Source: Pseudomonas taiwanensis DSM 21245
Lineage (GTDB): Bacteria > Pseudomonadota > Gammaproteobacteria > Pseudomonadales > Pseudomonadaceae
NCBI RefSeq assembly: GCF_000425785.1
Contig: NZ_KE384451.1
Coordinates: 199,345 to 263,344 of the forward strand
Reading direction: 5' to 3'
DNA: 64,000 bases
Shown here: piece by piece, positions 1 to 8,414 of the stretch
How the letters are laid out: every line of letters begins with the position of its first letter
Position numbering within the stretch: position 1 is the stretch's first letter
Made by a program: the position numbers and the translations under genes
Notes under the pieces: generated by a model
The model's input: only the letters and a program-made list of their open reading frames with translations
The model's database searches: none
Told to the model about the DNA's origin: nothing

Positions 1-1933
1 AGCTTTCCTGCTCGGCGGTTTCCACGCCTTCGGCAATCACCTGCATGCCCAGGCTCTTGCCCAACTGGATGATGGCGCGAACGATGGTGGCATCGTCGTC
101 ATCGTCCAGCAGGTCCTGGACGAAGCTCTTGTCGATCTTGATCTTGTCCAGCGGTAGCGACTTCAGATAGCTGAGCGAGGAGTAGCCGGTGCCGAAATCG
201 TCGATGGCGATCATCGCGCCGGAACGACGCAGGCTCAGCAGGTGCTGGGCAGCGGTGCTGATGTCTTCCATCAGGCCGGTCTCGGTGACTTCCAGCTCCA
301 GGCTGCGCGGCGGCAGGCGGTAGGCCTGCAGCAGGTTGTTGACCACCCGTGGCAGTTCATTGTGGTGCAGTTGCACGGTGGACAGGTTCACCGCCATGCG
401 CAGATCGCTGAAGCCCATGTCGTGCCATTCGCGTAATTGGCGACAGGCCTGGTCGAGCACCCATTCGCCGATGGCGATGATGTTGCCGTTCTGCTCGGCC
501 AAGGGGATGAACTGGTCCGGTGGGACCATGCCCAGCTCGGGGTGATGCCAGCGCAGCAGCGCTTCCACACCCACCACCCGGTTGTCGCGGTAGCTGATCT
601 GCGGCTGGTACACCAGGTACAGCTGGTTACGCGACAGGGCTTCGCGCAGGTCTTTTTCCAGTTCGCGGCGTCGGCGCATCTCGCTGTCGACGCTGGCGAT
701 GTAGAACTGGTAACGGTTGCGCGAGCGTGCCTTGGCCAGGGTCATGGTCTGTTCGGCTTTTTGCAGCAGTTTTTCGGTGCTGTCGCCATCCTCAGGGAAC
801 AGAGTGATGCCAATGGTGGCGCGCAGGCGGATTTCCTGATGGTCGAGGGCGAACGGCACTTCCAGGTCGTCGAGGATGCTCTGCGCCAGCTCGGCCGCCT
901 CATAGGGCTGCTCGATATTGGCCTGGACCAGGGCGAACTGGTCGCCGCCCAAGCGCGCCAGGGCACCGAGACGGCCGCTATGGGCGCGCAGACGGTCGGC
1001 CAGGGCCAGCAGCAGTTGGTCGCCCGCCTGGTAGCTGAATTGCTCGTTGATGCCCTTGAAGTCATCCAGTCCCACGCACAGTACCGCTACGCGGTGCTGC
1101 AGGCGGCCGCCGTCGACGAGGATCTTGTCCAGCTGTTCCTGTAGTTGCTGGCGGTTGGGCAGGCCGGTGAGGAAGTCGTACTGGGCCATGCGCTGCAGGC
1201 TGTTCTCGGCTTCATGGCGCAGGTGGGTATTGCGCTCGATGGAGGCCAGCAGCTGGTTGGCAGTGTTGACCCAGATGCCCAGTTCGTTCTTTTCGTGGCC
1301 CTTGAGCAGCGGTATCTGGTGCTGGCTGGGGCGGTCGGGGTTGATCTGGGTCAGGTGGTCGATGATCTTCGACAATGGCTTGGTGAGCAGCCAGTGGTAG
1401 ACCAGGTACAGTACCAGGCCCATGGCCAGGGCGCGCAGTACGCCGGAAATGAAGATGATCACCGCATTGATCAGGAAGTCTTCGCCGTAGGCGGCGGTGT
1501 CGAGGGTGATGCTCAGGTCGCCGTAGTACTCGCTGTAGGGGCCGCGGCCAACCAGTTGGGTGGTGTAGGTGCGTTCCTGGCCGAGGATCAGGTCGGTCAG
1601 CCAGCGCATCGACATGTCGCGCAGTGGGCGGGATTTTTCGGCCAGCATGGTTTCGTTGGGGTGGCCGATCGAGGCCATGCGCACCGACTCGTCCTGGAAC
1701 AACCCCTCCATGACCTGCATGCCCATTTCCCGGTCGAGGCTGTACACCGCCTGGGTCGATGGATCGCGGAACATGTCGAGGATCCGCTGGGCATCGCTGT
1801 TCACGGCCTGGCGGGTCTTGTAGGTGTCGTAGACGATCTGCGCGCAGCTGAGAACCACGCCGACCGCCAACGCCGACAGCAGCACGACCCTGAGCAACTT
1901 GACCGACAAGCTGTTCCGCAATTCCAGCTTCAA
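1..1933 (-). CDS. bifA: BifA-type c-di-GMP phosphodiesterase (degenerate GGDEF + EAL), 3' end cut by window edge
   Basis: This is an inner-membrane c-di-GMP phosphodiesterase that controls biofilm dispersal and swarming. About 644 residues are visible. An N-terminal membrane helix (about residues 11-31) is followed by a short periplasmic segment, a second helix near 165-185 and a HAMP-like linker. The GGDEF domain carries GGDQF instead of GGDEF (near residue 325, about 945-960), and the EAL domain keeps EALLRW (near residue 453). GGDQF plus intact EAL next to sodB is the BifA signature of P. aeruginosa PA4367 and P. putida, where the protein degrades c-di-GMP. I chose the TTG start at 1933 because AAGGAAA lies 5-6 nt upstream and MKLELRNSLS matches the family start as I remember it. 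In-frame ATGs at 1963 and 1966 lack a clear ribosome site. Roughly 40 C-terminal residues lie outside the window. Confidence 0.93.
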   Translation of the reverse strand, partial: MKLELRNSLSVKLLRVVLLSALAVGVVLSCAQIVYDTYKTRQAVNSDAQRILDMFRDPSTQAVYSLDREMGMQVMEGLFQDESVRMASIGHPNETMLAEKSRPLRDMSMRWLTDLILGQERTYTTQLVGRGPYSEYYGDLSITLDTAAYGEDFLINAVIIFISGVLRALAMGLVLYLVYHWLLTKPLSKIIDHLTQINPDRPSQHQIPLLKGHEKNELGIWVNTANQLLASIERNTHLRHEAENSLQRMAQYDFLTGLPNRQQLQEQLDKILVDGGRLQHRVAVLCVGLDDFKGINEQFSYQAGDQLLLALADRLRAHSGRLGALARLGGDQFALVQANIEQPYEAAELAQSILDDLEVPFALDHQEIRLRATIGITLFPEDGDSTEKLLQKAEQTMTLAKARSRNRYQFYIASVDSEMRRRRELEKDLREALSRNQLYLVYQPQISYRDNRVVGVEALLRWHHPELGMVPPDQFIPLAEQNGNIIAIGEWVLDQACRQLREWHDMGFSDLRMAVNLSTVQLHHNELPRVVNNLLQAYRLPPRSLELEVTETGLMEDISTAAQHLLSLRRSGAMIAIDDFGTGYSSLSYLKSLPLDKIKIDKSFVQDLLDDDDDATIVRAIIQLGKSLGMQVIAEGVETAEQES

Positions 1934-2192
1934 TGGGGTTTCCTTAATCCATGCGCATGGCATCATTTTGCCATCAACGTTGGCAATACACTATCGGCCG
2001 GTTGCCACGGGCAGTTCGCGAGTCGCGGCGGCTCATTGCGGGTTCCGTCCTGAGCAGTGTATCGGTTGCGCTGCCATGCGACTTGAGTGCGCTGCATCAA
2101 CATTCCAGACGTTTGATGTTAGCGCGCTATGCGAGGGGAGCAAGAGGGGGAGGCATGTATTCGGACATGAGGGAAAATGCGAGCGGTTATGA

Positions 2193-2364
2193 GATCGAGC
2201 GCCGCCCGCGCGATGCGTCGCGTAAGCGGCGCTCGATCCTGCACCGGCCCCATATCGGCGAACAAAAAAGCATCGCGAGCAAGGCTCGCTCCTACCTTGA
2301 TTGGCGTGAAACAACCGTAGGAGCGAGCCTTGCTCGCGATGCACCGCGCGGGCGGTGCTCGATC
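2193..2364. repeat. Nested REP/REPIN-type inverted repeats between bifA and sodB
   Basis: A perfect 26-bp inverted repeat has arms at 2270-2295 and 2317-2342 (core GCGAGCAAGGCTCGCTCCTA) around a 21-bp loop. It is wrapped by outer arms 2193-2216 and 2341-2364, which match over 24 bp with two mismatches. A third, perfect 13-bp pair (2193-2205 / 2226-2238) reuses the left outer arm, so alternative folds compete. The core resembles Pseudomonas REP doublets (REPINs). The rest of the 1934-2459 gap shows no convincing gene. Confidence 0.85.
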
Positions 2365-2416
2365 TGACATGCCCCGCACCACTCACGGCATGCATCGAAG
2401 TCAACGCTGAGCCCAA

Positions 2417-2447
2417 TAAAAAACCCGGCGCTGGGCCGGGTTTTTCG
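2417..2447 (-). terminator. Rho-independent terminator of sodB
   Basis: An 8-bp stem AACCCGGC/GCCGGGTT with a short loop is followed on the minus strand by a run of T residues. It sits 13 bp after the sodB stop codon. Confidence 0.85.
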
Positions 2448-2459
2448 GACAAGCCTGAA

Positions 2460-3056
2460 TCAGGCCTTGAAGGTCTTGCCTTCGAACTGCTCGGCAACGA
2501 AGGCCCAGTTGACCAGGTTCCAGAACGCCTCGACGTACTTCGGACGCAGGTTGCGGTAGTCGATGTAGTAGGCGTGCTCCCAGACGTCGCAGGTCAGCAG
2601 CGGGGTGTCGCCGCTGGTCAGCGGGCAGCCAGCGCCGATGGTGCTGGCCAGGGCCAGGGAGCCGTCGGCCTTCTTCACCAGCCAGCCCCAACCGGAACCG
2701 AAGGTGCCGACGGAAGTCTTGGTGAACTCTTCCTTGAACTTGTCGAAGGAACCGAAGGCGGCGTTGATGGCGTCAGCCAGGGCGCCGGTCGGTTGGCCAC
2801 CGCCGTTTGGCGACAGGCAGTTCCAGTAGAAGGTGTGGTTCCAGACTTGAGCGGCGTTGTTGAAGATGCCGCCCGAAGAGCTCTTGACGATCTCTTCCAG
2901 GGTCTTGCCTTCAAATTCTGTGCCTGGGACCAGGTTGTTCAGGTTCACGACATAGGTGTTGTGGTGCTTGTCGTGGTGATACTCCAGGGTTTCCTTGGAG
3001 ATGTGCGGCTGCAGGGCATCATGGGCGTACGGCAGCGGCGGCAATTCAAAAGCCAT
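2460..3056 (-). CDS. sodB: Iron superoxide dismutase
   Basis: This cytoplasmic enzyme dismutates superoxide to oxygen and hydrogen peroxide. The 198-residue length is normal for FeSOD. The metal ligands are visible at His27 (YHHDKHH), His74 (NHTFYW) and Asp157/His161 (DVWEHAYYID). Gln70 in the AAQVWNH segment is typical of the Fe-dependent rather than the Mn-dependent form. It starts MAFELPPLPY at an ATG preceded by a GGAGATC-type ribosome site. It is monocistronic, with its own terminator, and lies beside bifA as in other pseudomonads. Confidence 0.98.
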   Translation of the reverse strand: MAFELPPLPYAHDALQPHISKETLEYHHDKHHNTYVVNLNNLVPGTEFEGKTLEEIVKSSSGGIFNNAAQVWNHTFYWNCLSPNGGGQPTGALADAINAAFGSFDKFKEEFTKTSVGTFGSGWGWLVKKADGSLALASTIGAGCPLTSGDTPLLTCDVWEHAYYIDYRNLRPKYVEAFWNLVNWAFVAEQFEGKTFKA

Positions 3057-3275
3057 GGTGGATCTCCTGATTCAGGTCTAGTTCGCGGTTTGCGCAAGGC
3101 CGATCACGGGCGGCCCGGTAGGCGTCAGCGAGTATGTACTCTTTGCGACGCGAGGGCAGGATCATAGCACCAGCCCCCGCGCATAACCACGCGACAAAGA
3201 TAGGGAATAGAGGTTCCAGAGCGGTTGCCAGCACCGGCCTCATCACTGGCACGCCAGGTCCTGCAGGCGCTGGGC

Positions 3276-3875
3276 TCAGTTGAAGATCAACTGCGCCGCC
3301 ACCGCGAACATCATCACCGCTACCATCAGGTCTAGCAGGCGCCAGGTTGTTGGGCGTGCCAGCCAGGGGGCCAGCCAGGCCGCGCCCAGGGCCAGGGTCG
3401 AGAACCACACCAGTGAAGCACTGGCCGCACCGGCCACGTAGGCGCCTGGCACAGTTTGCTGGGCACCGAGCGAACCGATCAGCAGTACGGTGTCAAGGTA
3501 CACGTGTGGGTTGAGCAGCGTTACCGCCAAGGCACTGAGCAACACCGCTCGGCGCGAGCGCATACCCTGGCCTTCCTGATGTTGCAGGCTCTGCTTCGAG
3601 CAGGCGCTGCGCAGCGCCTTGGCGCCATACCAGAGCAGGAACAGCGCGCCACCCCAGCGGGCAATCGCCAGCAGCGTCGGATTGTGCGCCAGCACCGTGG
3701 CCAGGCCGAACACACCGGCGGCGACCAGGATCGCATCGCACACGATGCACAGCGCCGCCACCGGCAGGTGATGCTCCCGGCGCAGGCTCTGGGCCAGGAC
3801 GAACGCATTCTGCGCGCCGATGGCCATGATCAGGCCGAAGGCCACCAACATACCGTTCAAATAGCTTTGCCACAT
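3276..3875 (-). CDS. argO: LysE/ArgO-family amino-acid exporter
   Basis: This is a 199-residue inner-membrane protein with about six hydrophobic helices. The family features are AIGAQNAFVLAQSL near the N terminus and LNPHVYLDT in the middle. LysE/ArgO proteins export basic amino acids, chiefly arginine or lysine, when these accumulate. The gene is divergent from a LysR regulator across a 127-bp gap, which is the standard argO/argP arrangement. That arrangement suggests induction by the neighbour under arginine or lysine excess. The substrate is inferred from family and context only. Confidence 0.92.
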   Translation of the reverse strand: MWQSYLNGMLVAFGLIMAIGAQNAFVLAQSLRREHHLPVAALCIVCDAILVAAGVFGLATVLAHNPTLLAIARWGGALFLLWYGAKALRSACSKQSLQHQEGQGMRSRRAVLLSALAVTLLNPHVYLDTVLLIGSLGAQQTVPGAYVAGAASASLVWFSTLALGAAWLAPWLARPTTWRLLDLMVAVMMFAVAAQLIFN

Positions 3876-4002
3876 GGCGGGAACACTCCACTGACACCCA
3901 CGAAGCCGTGGGTGCTGATGACTGAAAGAAGTTGCTGGCCATTGTGGGGAACAGCGCTGTATAAGAAAAACAAATAACGCTGATCCGTCATTAGGGAAAT
4001 TG

Positions 4003-4893
4003 ATGTTCGACTACAAATTGCTCTCTGCGCTCGCCGCCGTGATCGAGCAAGGCGGCTTCGAACGGGCGGCACAGGCGCTGGGGTTGTCGCAATCGGCGAT
4101 TTCGCAACGCATCAAGTTGCTTGAGGCGCGAGTCGGCCAACCGGTGCTGGTGCGGGCTGCACCACCGAGTCCGACCGAGGTCGGTCGGCAGTTGCTCAAC
4201 CATGTGCAGCAGGTGCGTCTGCTTGAGCGCGACTTGCAGCGCCAGGTACCGGCGCTGGACGAGGAGGGCTTGCCCGAGCGCTTGCGCATCGCGCTTAACG
4301 CCGACAGCCTGGCGACCTGGTGGGCGCGCGCGGTGGGGGCGTTCTGTGCCGAGCAACAAGTGCTGACCGACCTGGTGGTGGAAGACCAGGAGGTTGGCCT
4401 CAAACGCATGCGCGCCGGTGAAGTGGCGGCCTGCCTGTGCGGCAGCGAACGACCGGTGGCCGGTGCGCGCAGCCTGGCGCTGGGGGCGATGCGCTACCGG
4501 GCGCTGGCCAGTCCGGCATTCATGGCGCGTTATTTCCCCAAGGGTTTCGATGCCAAGCGGCTGGCGCGCTCCCCGGCCATCGTTTACGGGCCGGACGATT
4601 TCCTCCAGCACCGCTACCTGGCATCACTCGGCATACAGGACGGCTTCCTGCACCACCTTTGCCCATCGTCTGAGGGTTTTCTGCGCATGACCGAAGCCGG
4701 CCTGGGCTGGGGACTGGTTCCCGAATTGCAGGCCCGCGAGCAACTGGCCAACGGTCAGTTGGTGGAAATCTGCGTAGATACTCCTATCGATGTCCCGTTG
4801 TACTGGCATCATTGGCGCAATGGCGGGCACCTGCTCGCGCAACTGACCGATCACTTGCGGCACAGCGCACGGCAATGGCTGGTGCCCTTGTAG
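4003..4893 (+). CDS. argP: LysR-family regulator ArgP
   Basis: This is a LysR-type transcription factor of 296 residues, the usual ArgP/IciA length. The N-terminal helix-turn-helix reads AAQALGLSQSAISQRIKLLE (about residues 22-41), followed by a periplasmic-binding-protein-like effector domain. It is divergent from argO, whose expression it presumably controls in response to arginine or lysine. I chose ATG 4003, with TAGGGA just upstream, over the in-frame TTG at 4000. Confidence 0.92.
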   Translation: MFDYKLLSALAAVIEQGGFERAAQALGLSQSAISQRIKLLEARVGQPVLVRAAPPSPTEVGRQLLNHVQQVRLLERDLQRQVPALDEEGLPERLRIALNADSLATWWARAVGAFCAEQQVLTDLVVEDQEVGLKRMRAGEVAACLCGSERPVAGARSLALGAMRYRALASPAFMARYFPKGFDAKRLARSPAIVYGPDDFLQHRYLASLGIQDGFLHHLCPSSEGFLRMTEAGLGWGLVPELQAREQLANGQLVEICVDTPIDVPLYWHHWRNGGHLLAQLTDHLRHSARQWLVPL

Positions 4894-4942
4894 TCGCGGC
4901 TGGCGTCAGTTGCATCTGAAATCTGGCAAGACGGGGTCTTAC

Positions 4943-5938
4943 ATGCGAATTCTGGTCACCGGCGCGAGTGGCTTCATCGGCGGACGCTTTGCGCGTTTCG
5001 CCCTGGAGCAAGGCCTGGACGTGCGGGTCAGCGGTCGGCGTGCCGAAGGTGTCGAGCATCTGGTCAAGCGCGGTGCGCAGTTCATCCCGGGCGACCTGGG
5101 CGATGCCGAGCTGGCGCGTCGTCTGTGCCAAGGGGTCGAGGCGGTGGTGCACTGCGCCGGAGCTGTGGGCAACTGGGGGCGTTACCAGGATTTCCACCAA
5201 GGCAATGTGGTGGTCACCGAGAACGTCGTAGAGGGCTGCCTGAAAGAGCATGTGCGGCGCCTGGTGCACTTGTCGTCGCCGTCGATCTACTTCAATGGCC
5301 GCTCGCGTCTGGACGTTCGTGAAGACCAGATACCCCGGCGTTTCCACGACCACTACGCGCAGACCAAGTACCTGGCCGAACAGAAGGTCTTCGGCGCCCA
5401 GGAGTTCGGCCTGGAAGTGTTGGCCCTGCGCCCACGGTTCGTCACGGGCGCAGGGGATGCCAGCATTTTCCCGCGCTTGATGAACATGCAGCGCAAGGGC
5501 CGGGTAGCCATCATTGGCAATGGCCTGAACAAGGTCGACTTCACCAGTGTGCACAACCTCAACGAGGCGCTGCTCAGTGCCCTGTTCGCCGAAGACCGTG
5601 CCCTTGGCCAGGCCTACAACATCAGTAACGGGCACCCGCTGCCGTTGTGGGACGTGGTCAACTATGTGATGCGCCAGATGCAGTTGCCGCAAGTCACCCG
5701 CTACCGCTCCTATGGGCTGGCCTACAGTCTCGCGGCCATCAACGAGGCGGCCTGCCTGCTCTGGCCCGGTCGACCGCAGCCAACGTTGTCACGCCTGGGG
5801 ATGCAGGTGATGAGCCGCGATTTCACCCTGGATATCAGCCGCGCGCGGCACTACTTGGACTACCAGCCCAAGGTGAGCCTGTGGACGGCGCTGGATGAAT
5901 TCTGTGCGTGGTGGAAGCACTTGCCGGCTGGCCAGTGA
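4943..5938 (+). CDS. NAD(P)-dependent epimerase/dehydratase (extended SDR)
   Basis: This is a 331-residue extended short-chain dehydrogenase. The Rossmann dinucleotide motif is at the very N terminus (ILVTGASGFIGG, G7xxG10xxG13). The catalytic YxxxK is Y138-AQT-K142, preceded by a Ser-rich strand (VHLSSPSIYF). The sequence resembles the 3-beta-hydroxysteroid dehydrogenase/OleD branch more than the sugar-nucleotide epimerases, so a hydroxyl oxidation or ketone reduction on a lipid-like substrate is possible. The substrate is unknown. I took ATG 4943 rather than the upstream in-frame TTG at 4910 because the Rossmann strand begins directly after it. Confidence 0.85.
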   Translation: MRILVTGASGFIGGRFARFALEQGLDVRVSGRRAEGVEHLVKRGAQFIPGDLGDAELARRLCQGVEAVVHCAGAVGNWGRYQDFHQGNVVVTENVVEGCLKEHVRRLVHLSSPSIYFNGRSRLDVREDQIPRRFHDHYAQTKYLAEQKVFGAQEFGLEVLALRPRFVTGAGDASIFPRLMNMQRKGRVAIIGNGLNKVDFTSVHNLNEALLSALFAEDRALGQAYNISNGHPLPLWDVVNYVMRQMQLPQVTRYRSYGLAYSLAAINEAACLLWPGRPQPTLSRLGMQVMSRDFTLDISRARHYLDYQPKVSLWTALDEFCAWWKHLPAGQ

Positions 5939-6025
5939 ACCTGGCGTGCCGATGATGGTCATCAGTGCGCCGCGTGAGCGGTTTATAATCATGCCTCTTT
6001 GCTACTACTGCGGTTGAATGCACCC

Positions 6026-6850
6026 ATGCGTAACGATTCCCACGACGACTTCGATGACGTGCCGACCCTGCGGGCCGGCACCCCTGATGATGACGAACTG
6101 CTGCCCGCGCACGTGGCGCGCAGCCGGCACAAGGCTGCTCGCCCGGCCAGCACCGGCCCGCTGTGGGCCTTGCTCGGGGCTTCGGTCATCGCGCTGGCAG
6201 GCCTCGGTTGGTGGAGCTTCCAGCAGATCACGCTGATGGAGCAGCAGCTGGTGGCTACCCAGGAAAGCTTCGCCCGCATCAGCGAGGAAGCCGCTGGGCG
6301 ACTGCAGGCGATCAGCGGCAAAGTGGCGGCCACGGAGTCCACTGCCAACACCGGGAGCGAGGCTTTGAAGCTGCAGATTCGTCAGTTGCAGGCCAGTCTG
6401 GCCGAGCAGGGCAAGCAGCAACAGGGTGTGGCCGGGCAGGCGGGAGACTTGGGCAAGCGTCTGGAGCAAGTGCTGGCTGACACCCGCGAACAGCAGAAGG
6501 CGGTCACCGAGCTGCAAAGCCAGCTGCAGGCGCAGTTGAAGGCAGTGAACGCTGAACTGGCGGCACTGAAGTCGGGGCAGGTGGACGGTGGCAAGCTCGA
6601 TGGCCAGCTGAAGAACCTGAGCGAAGAAGTGGCAGCGCTGAAAAAGCAGGGCAACCCCAACGCCGCGATCGAGAGCCTGGAGCAAGATGTGCTGGTATTG
6701 AAGAGCCAGGCGGACAACCGACCGGCAGCGGCCTCTGGTGGGGCTTCGGTCCAGGAGTTCGATGCGTTTCGTGGGCAGACCACTCGTAGCATCAATACCC
6801 TGCAAAGTCAGATCCAGAACCTGCAACAGCAGATCAACGCGCGGCCCTGA
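6026..6850 (+). CDS. Single-pass membrane protein with long coiled coil, function unknown
   Basis: The protein has 274 residues. It has an acidic cytoplasmic N terminus (DSHDDFDDVP, then DDDELLP), one transmembrane helix (about 45-64), and about 200 residues of heptad-rich Gln/Leu/Ala coiled coil ending in SQIQNLQQQINARP. No enzymatic motif is visible. The topology suggests a periplasmic coiled coil anchored in the inner membrane, as in scaffold or cell-envelope proteins. Homologues are sometimes labelled ATPase, but no Walker motif is present here. I used ATG 6026; the 9-codon upstream TTG extension is not supported. Confidence 0.8.
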   Translation: MRNDSHDDFDDVPTLRAGTPDDDELLPAHVARSRHKAARPASTGPLWALLGASVIALAGLGWWSFQQITLMEQQLVATQESFARISEEAAGRLQAISGKVAATESTANTGSEALKLQIRQLQASLAEQGKQQQGVAGQAGDLGKRLEQVLADTREQQKAVTELQSQLQAQLKAVNAELAALKSGQVDGGKLDGQLKNLSEEVAALKKQGNPNAAIESLEQDVLVLKSQADNRPAAASGGASVQEFDAFRGQTTRSINTLQSQIQNLQQQINARP

Positions 6851-6862
6851 GAACCGTTGCAC

Positions 6863-6892
6863 CCCTGATCGCCGGGTTGCCGGCGACCAGGG
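6863..6892. terminator. Strong hairpin between convergent genes, probable bidirectional terminator
   Basis: Arms of 13 bp (6863-6875 / 6880-6892) pair with one mismatch around a GTTG loop. The hairpin sits between the stop codons of the coiled-coil gene and the xenobiotic reductase. The T-run is weak, so Rho-independent activity is uncertain. Confidence 0.5.
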
Positions 6893-6898
6893 CTGCGA

Positions 6899-7948
6899 TT
6901 ACATCCGCGGATAGTCGATGTAGCCGACCGGCCCCTTGGCGTAGAAGGTTTCAGGGTGCGCCTGGTTCAGCGGCGCATCCGCAGCCAGGCGTGCAGGCAA
7001 GTCAGGGTTGGCGATGAATGGCACACCAAAGGCCACTGCATCCGCCCTGCCACTGGCCAGTGCCGCGTTCGCGCTGGTCTTGTCGAAACGTTCGTTGACG
7101 ATGTAAGGGCCTGCGAACGCTTCCTTGATCAGCGGGCCGATGCTGTCATCGGCTTCCTTCTCGCGCGAGCAGATGAACGCAATGCCGCGCTTGCCCAGTT
7201 CACGGGCGACATAGGTGAACGTTTCGGCACGATTGTCGTCGCCCATGTCATGGGAGTCGGCACGTGGCGCCAGGTGAACGCCGACGCGGCCAGGGCCCCA
7301 TACTTCGATTGCCGCATCGGTCACTTCCAGCAGCAGACGCGCACGGTTTTCCAGCGAGCCACCATAACGGTCGGTGCGCTGGTTGGTGCTGCTCTGCAAG
7401 AACTGGTCAAGCAGGTAGCCGTTGGCGCCGTGAATCTCGACGCCGTCGAAACCGGCGGCCTTGGCATTTTCCGCACCTACCCGGTAAGCCTCGACGATGT
7501 CGGCAATCTCTTCGGTCTCCAGGGCACGCGGGGTAGGGTAGTCGGCAAGGGGCCGCACCAGGCTCACGTGGCCCTTGGGCTTGATCGCGCTCGGTGCTAC
7601 CGGCAATTCACCATTGAGGTAGCTGGGGTGCGAGATACGGCCAACGTGCCACAACTGCAGGAACATGCGACCGCCTGCGGCGTGCACTGCCTTGGTCACG
7701 TTGTTCCAGCCGCGTACCTGGTCGTCGGACCAGATGCCGGGGGTGTCGGGGTAGCCGACGCCCATGGGCGTCACTGAAGTCGCCTCGCTCAGGATCAGCC
7801 CGGCGCTAGCACGCTGCACGTAGTACTCGGCCATCAGTGCATTGGGCACGCGGCCTTCGTCGGCGCGGCAGCGGGTGAGAGGGGCCATGATGATGCGGTT
7901 GGGCAATTGCAGGTCGCCGAGGGTGATCGGATCGAAAAGGGTGGTCAT
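6899..7948 (-). CDS. xenB: Old-yellow-enzyme family NADH:flavin oxidoreductase, XenB-like
   Basis: This FMN-dependent ene-reductase has 349 residues, the size of Pseudomonas xenobiotic reductases. The TIM-barrel landmarks are present: PLTRCRAD near residue 24, QLWHVGRISH (98-107), and the substrate-binding HGAN-Y set His173/Asn176/Tyr178. Family members reduce alpha,beta-unsaturated carbonyls and nitro compounds such as nitroglycerin. It lies 13 bp downstream of an ArsR-type regulator gene on the same strand and probably forms an operon with it, so it is likely induced by electrophiles sensed by that regulator. The xenB label rests on overall resemblance. Confidence 0.85.
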   Translation of the reverse strand: MTTLFDPITLGDLQLPNRIIMAPLTRCRADEGRVPNALMAEYYVQRASAGLILSEATSVTPMGVGYPDTPGIWSDDQVRGWNNVTKAVHAAGGRMFLQLWHVGRISHPSYLNGELPVAPSAIKPKGHVSLVRPLADYPTPRALETEEIADIVEAYRVGAENAKAAGFDGVEIHGANGYLLDQFLQSSTNQRTDRYGGSLENRARLLLEVTDAAIEVWGPGRVGVHLAPRADSHDMGDDNRAETFTYVARELGKRGIAFICSREKEADDSIGPLIKEAFAGPYIVNERFDKTSANAALASGRADAVAFGVPFIANPDLPARLAADAPLNQAHPETFYAKGPVGYIDYPRM

Positions 7949-7961
7949 GTCGTGGTCCTTG

Positions 7962-8264
7962 TCAGAGCTCTTGGCTCATCTGCGCGAGGAACGCCTTGAT
8001 GGTGTCCTCGTTACGTTTGAAAAAATGCCACTGGCCGATCTTCTGGCTGCTGATGAGGCCGGCGCGTTGCAAGGTGGCCAGGTGGGCGGAGACCGTCGAC
8101 TGCGACAGGCCGCAGCGTTGGTCGATCTGCCCGGCACAGACGCCGTGCTCGGTGCTGTGGTACTGGTCAGGGAATTGCGCTGCCGGGTCCTTCAGCCAGG
8201 TGAGGATTTCTCGCCGGACCGGATGGGCCAAGGCTTTGATGATTTCGTCGAGATCGAGAGGCAT
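7962..8264 (-). CDS. ArsR-family winged-helix repressor
   Basis: This is a 100-residue regulator with a winged helix (CGLSQSTVSAHLATLQRAGL, about residues 51-70). Cys43 and Cys51 flank the start of the DNA-binding helices. There is no CxC metal site of the classical ArsR type, so thiol sensing of electrophiles is a reasonable guess but not proven. It is the first gene of a probable two-gene unit with the ene-reductase. Palindromic ATATCGCG-type sites directly upstream are probable operators. That gap also contains the acpH promoter. Confidence 0.88.
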   Translation of the reverse strand: MPLDLDEIIKALAHPVRREILTWLKDPAAQFPDQYHSTEHGVCAGQIDQRCGLSQSTVSAHLATLQRAGLISSQKIGQWHFFKRNEDTIKAFLAQMSQEL

Positions 8265-8285
8265 GGTTAGGCTCGTGGTGTAGCG

Positions 8286-8331
8286 GTATATCGCGATGAA
8301 GCGAAATGTAGATCGTTAGTTCGCGATATAC
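8286..8331. promoter_or_regulatory. Inverted repeat GTATATCGCGA / TCGCGATATAC, probable operator
   Basis: Two perfectly complementary 11-bp arms (8286-8296 and 8321-8331) lie 22 bp upstream of the arsR start codon and are separated by 24 bp. Their placement in the arsR promoter region suggests binding of the ArsR-type repressor. An intervening start site for arsR would fit autoregulation. Confidence 0.55.
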
Positions 8332-8367
8332 AAATATGAAGTCGTTCTGAGCTGAGCACGAATCGCT

Positions 8368-8387
8368 ATATCGCGTTATAACGATAT
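8368..8387. promoter_or_regulatory. Second palindrome ATATCG-N8-CGATAT, probable operator near acpH
   Basis: A perfect 6-bp inverted repeat with 8-bp spacing shares the ATATCG core with the pair at 8286-8331. It ends 27 bp before the acpH start. It could be a second repressor site that also affects acpH, or part of the arsR promoter. Confidence 0.45.
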
Positions 8388-8414
8388 GCCCGGGGACGGT
8401 GCTAGACTGCGTCC

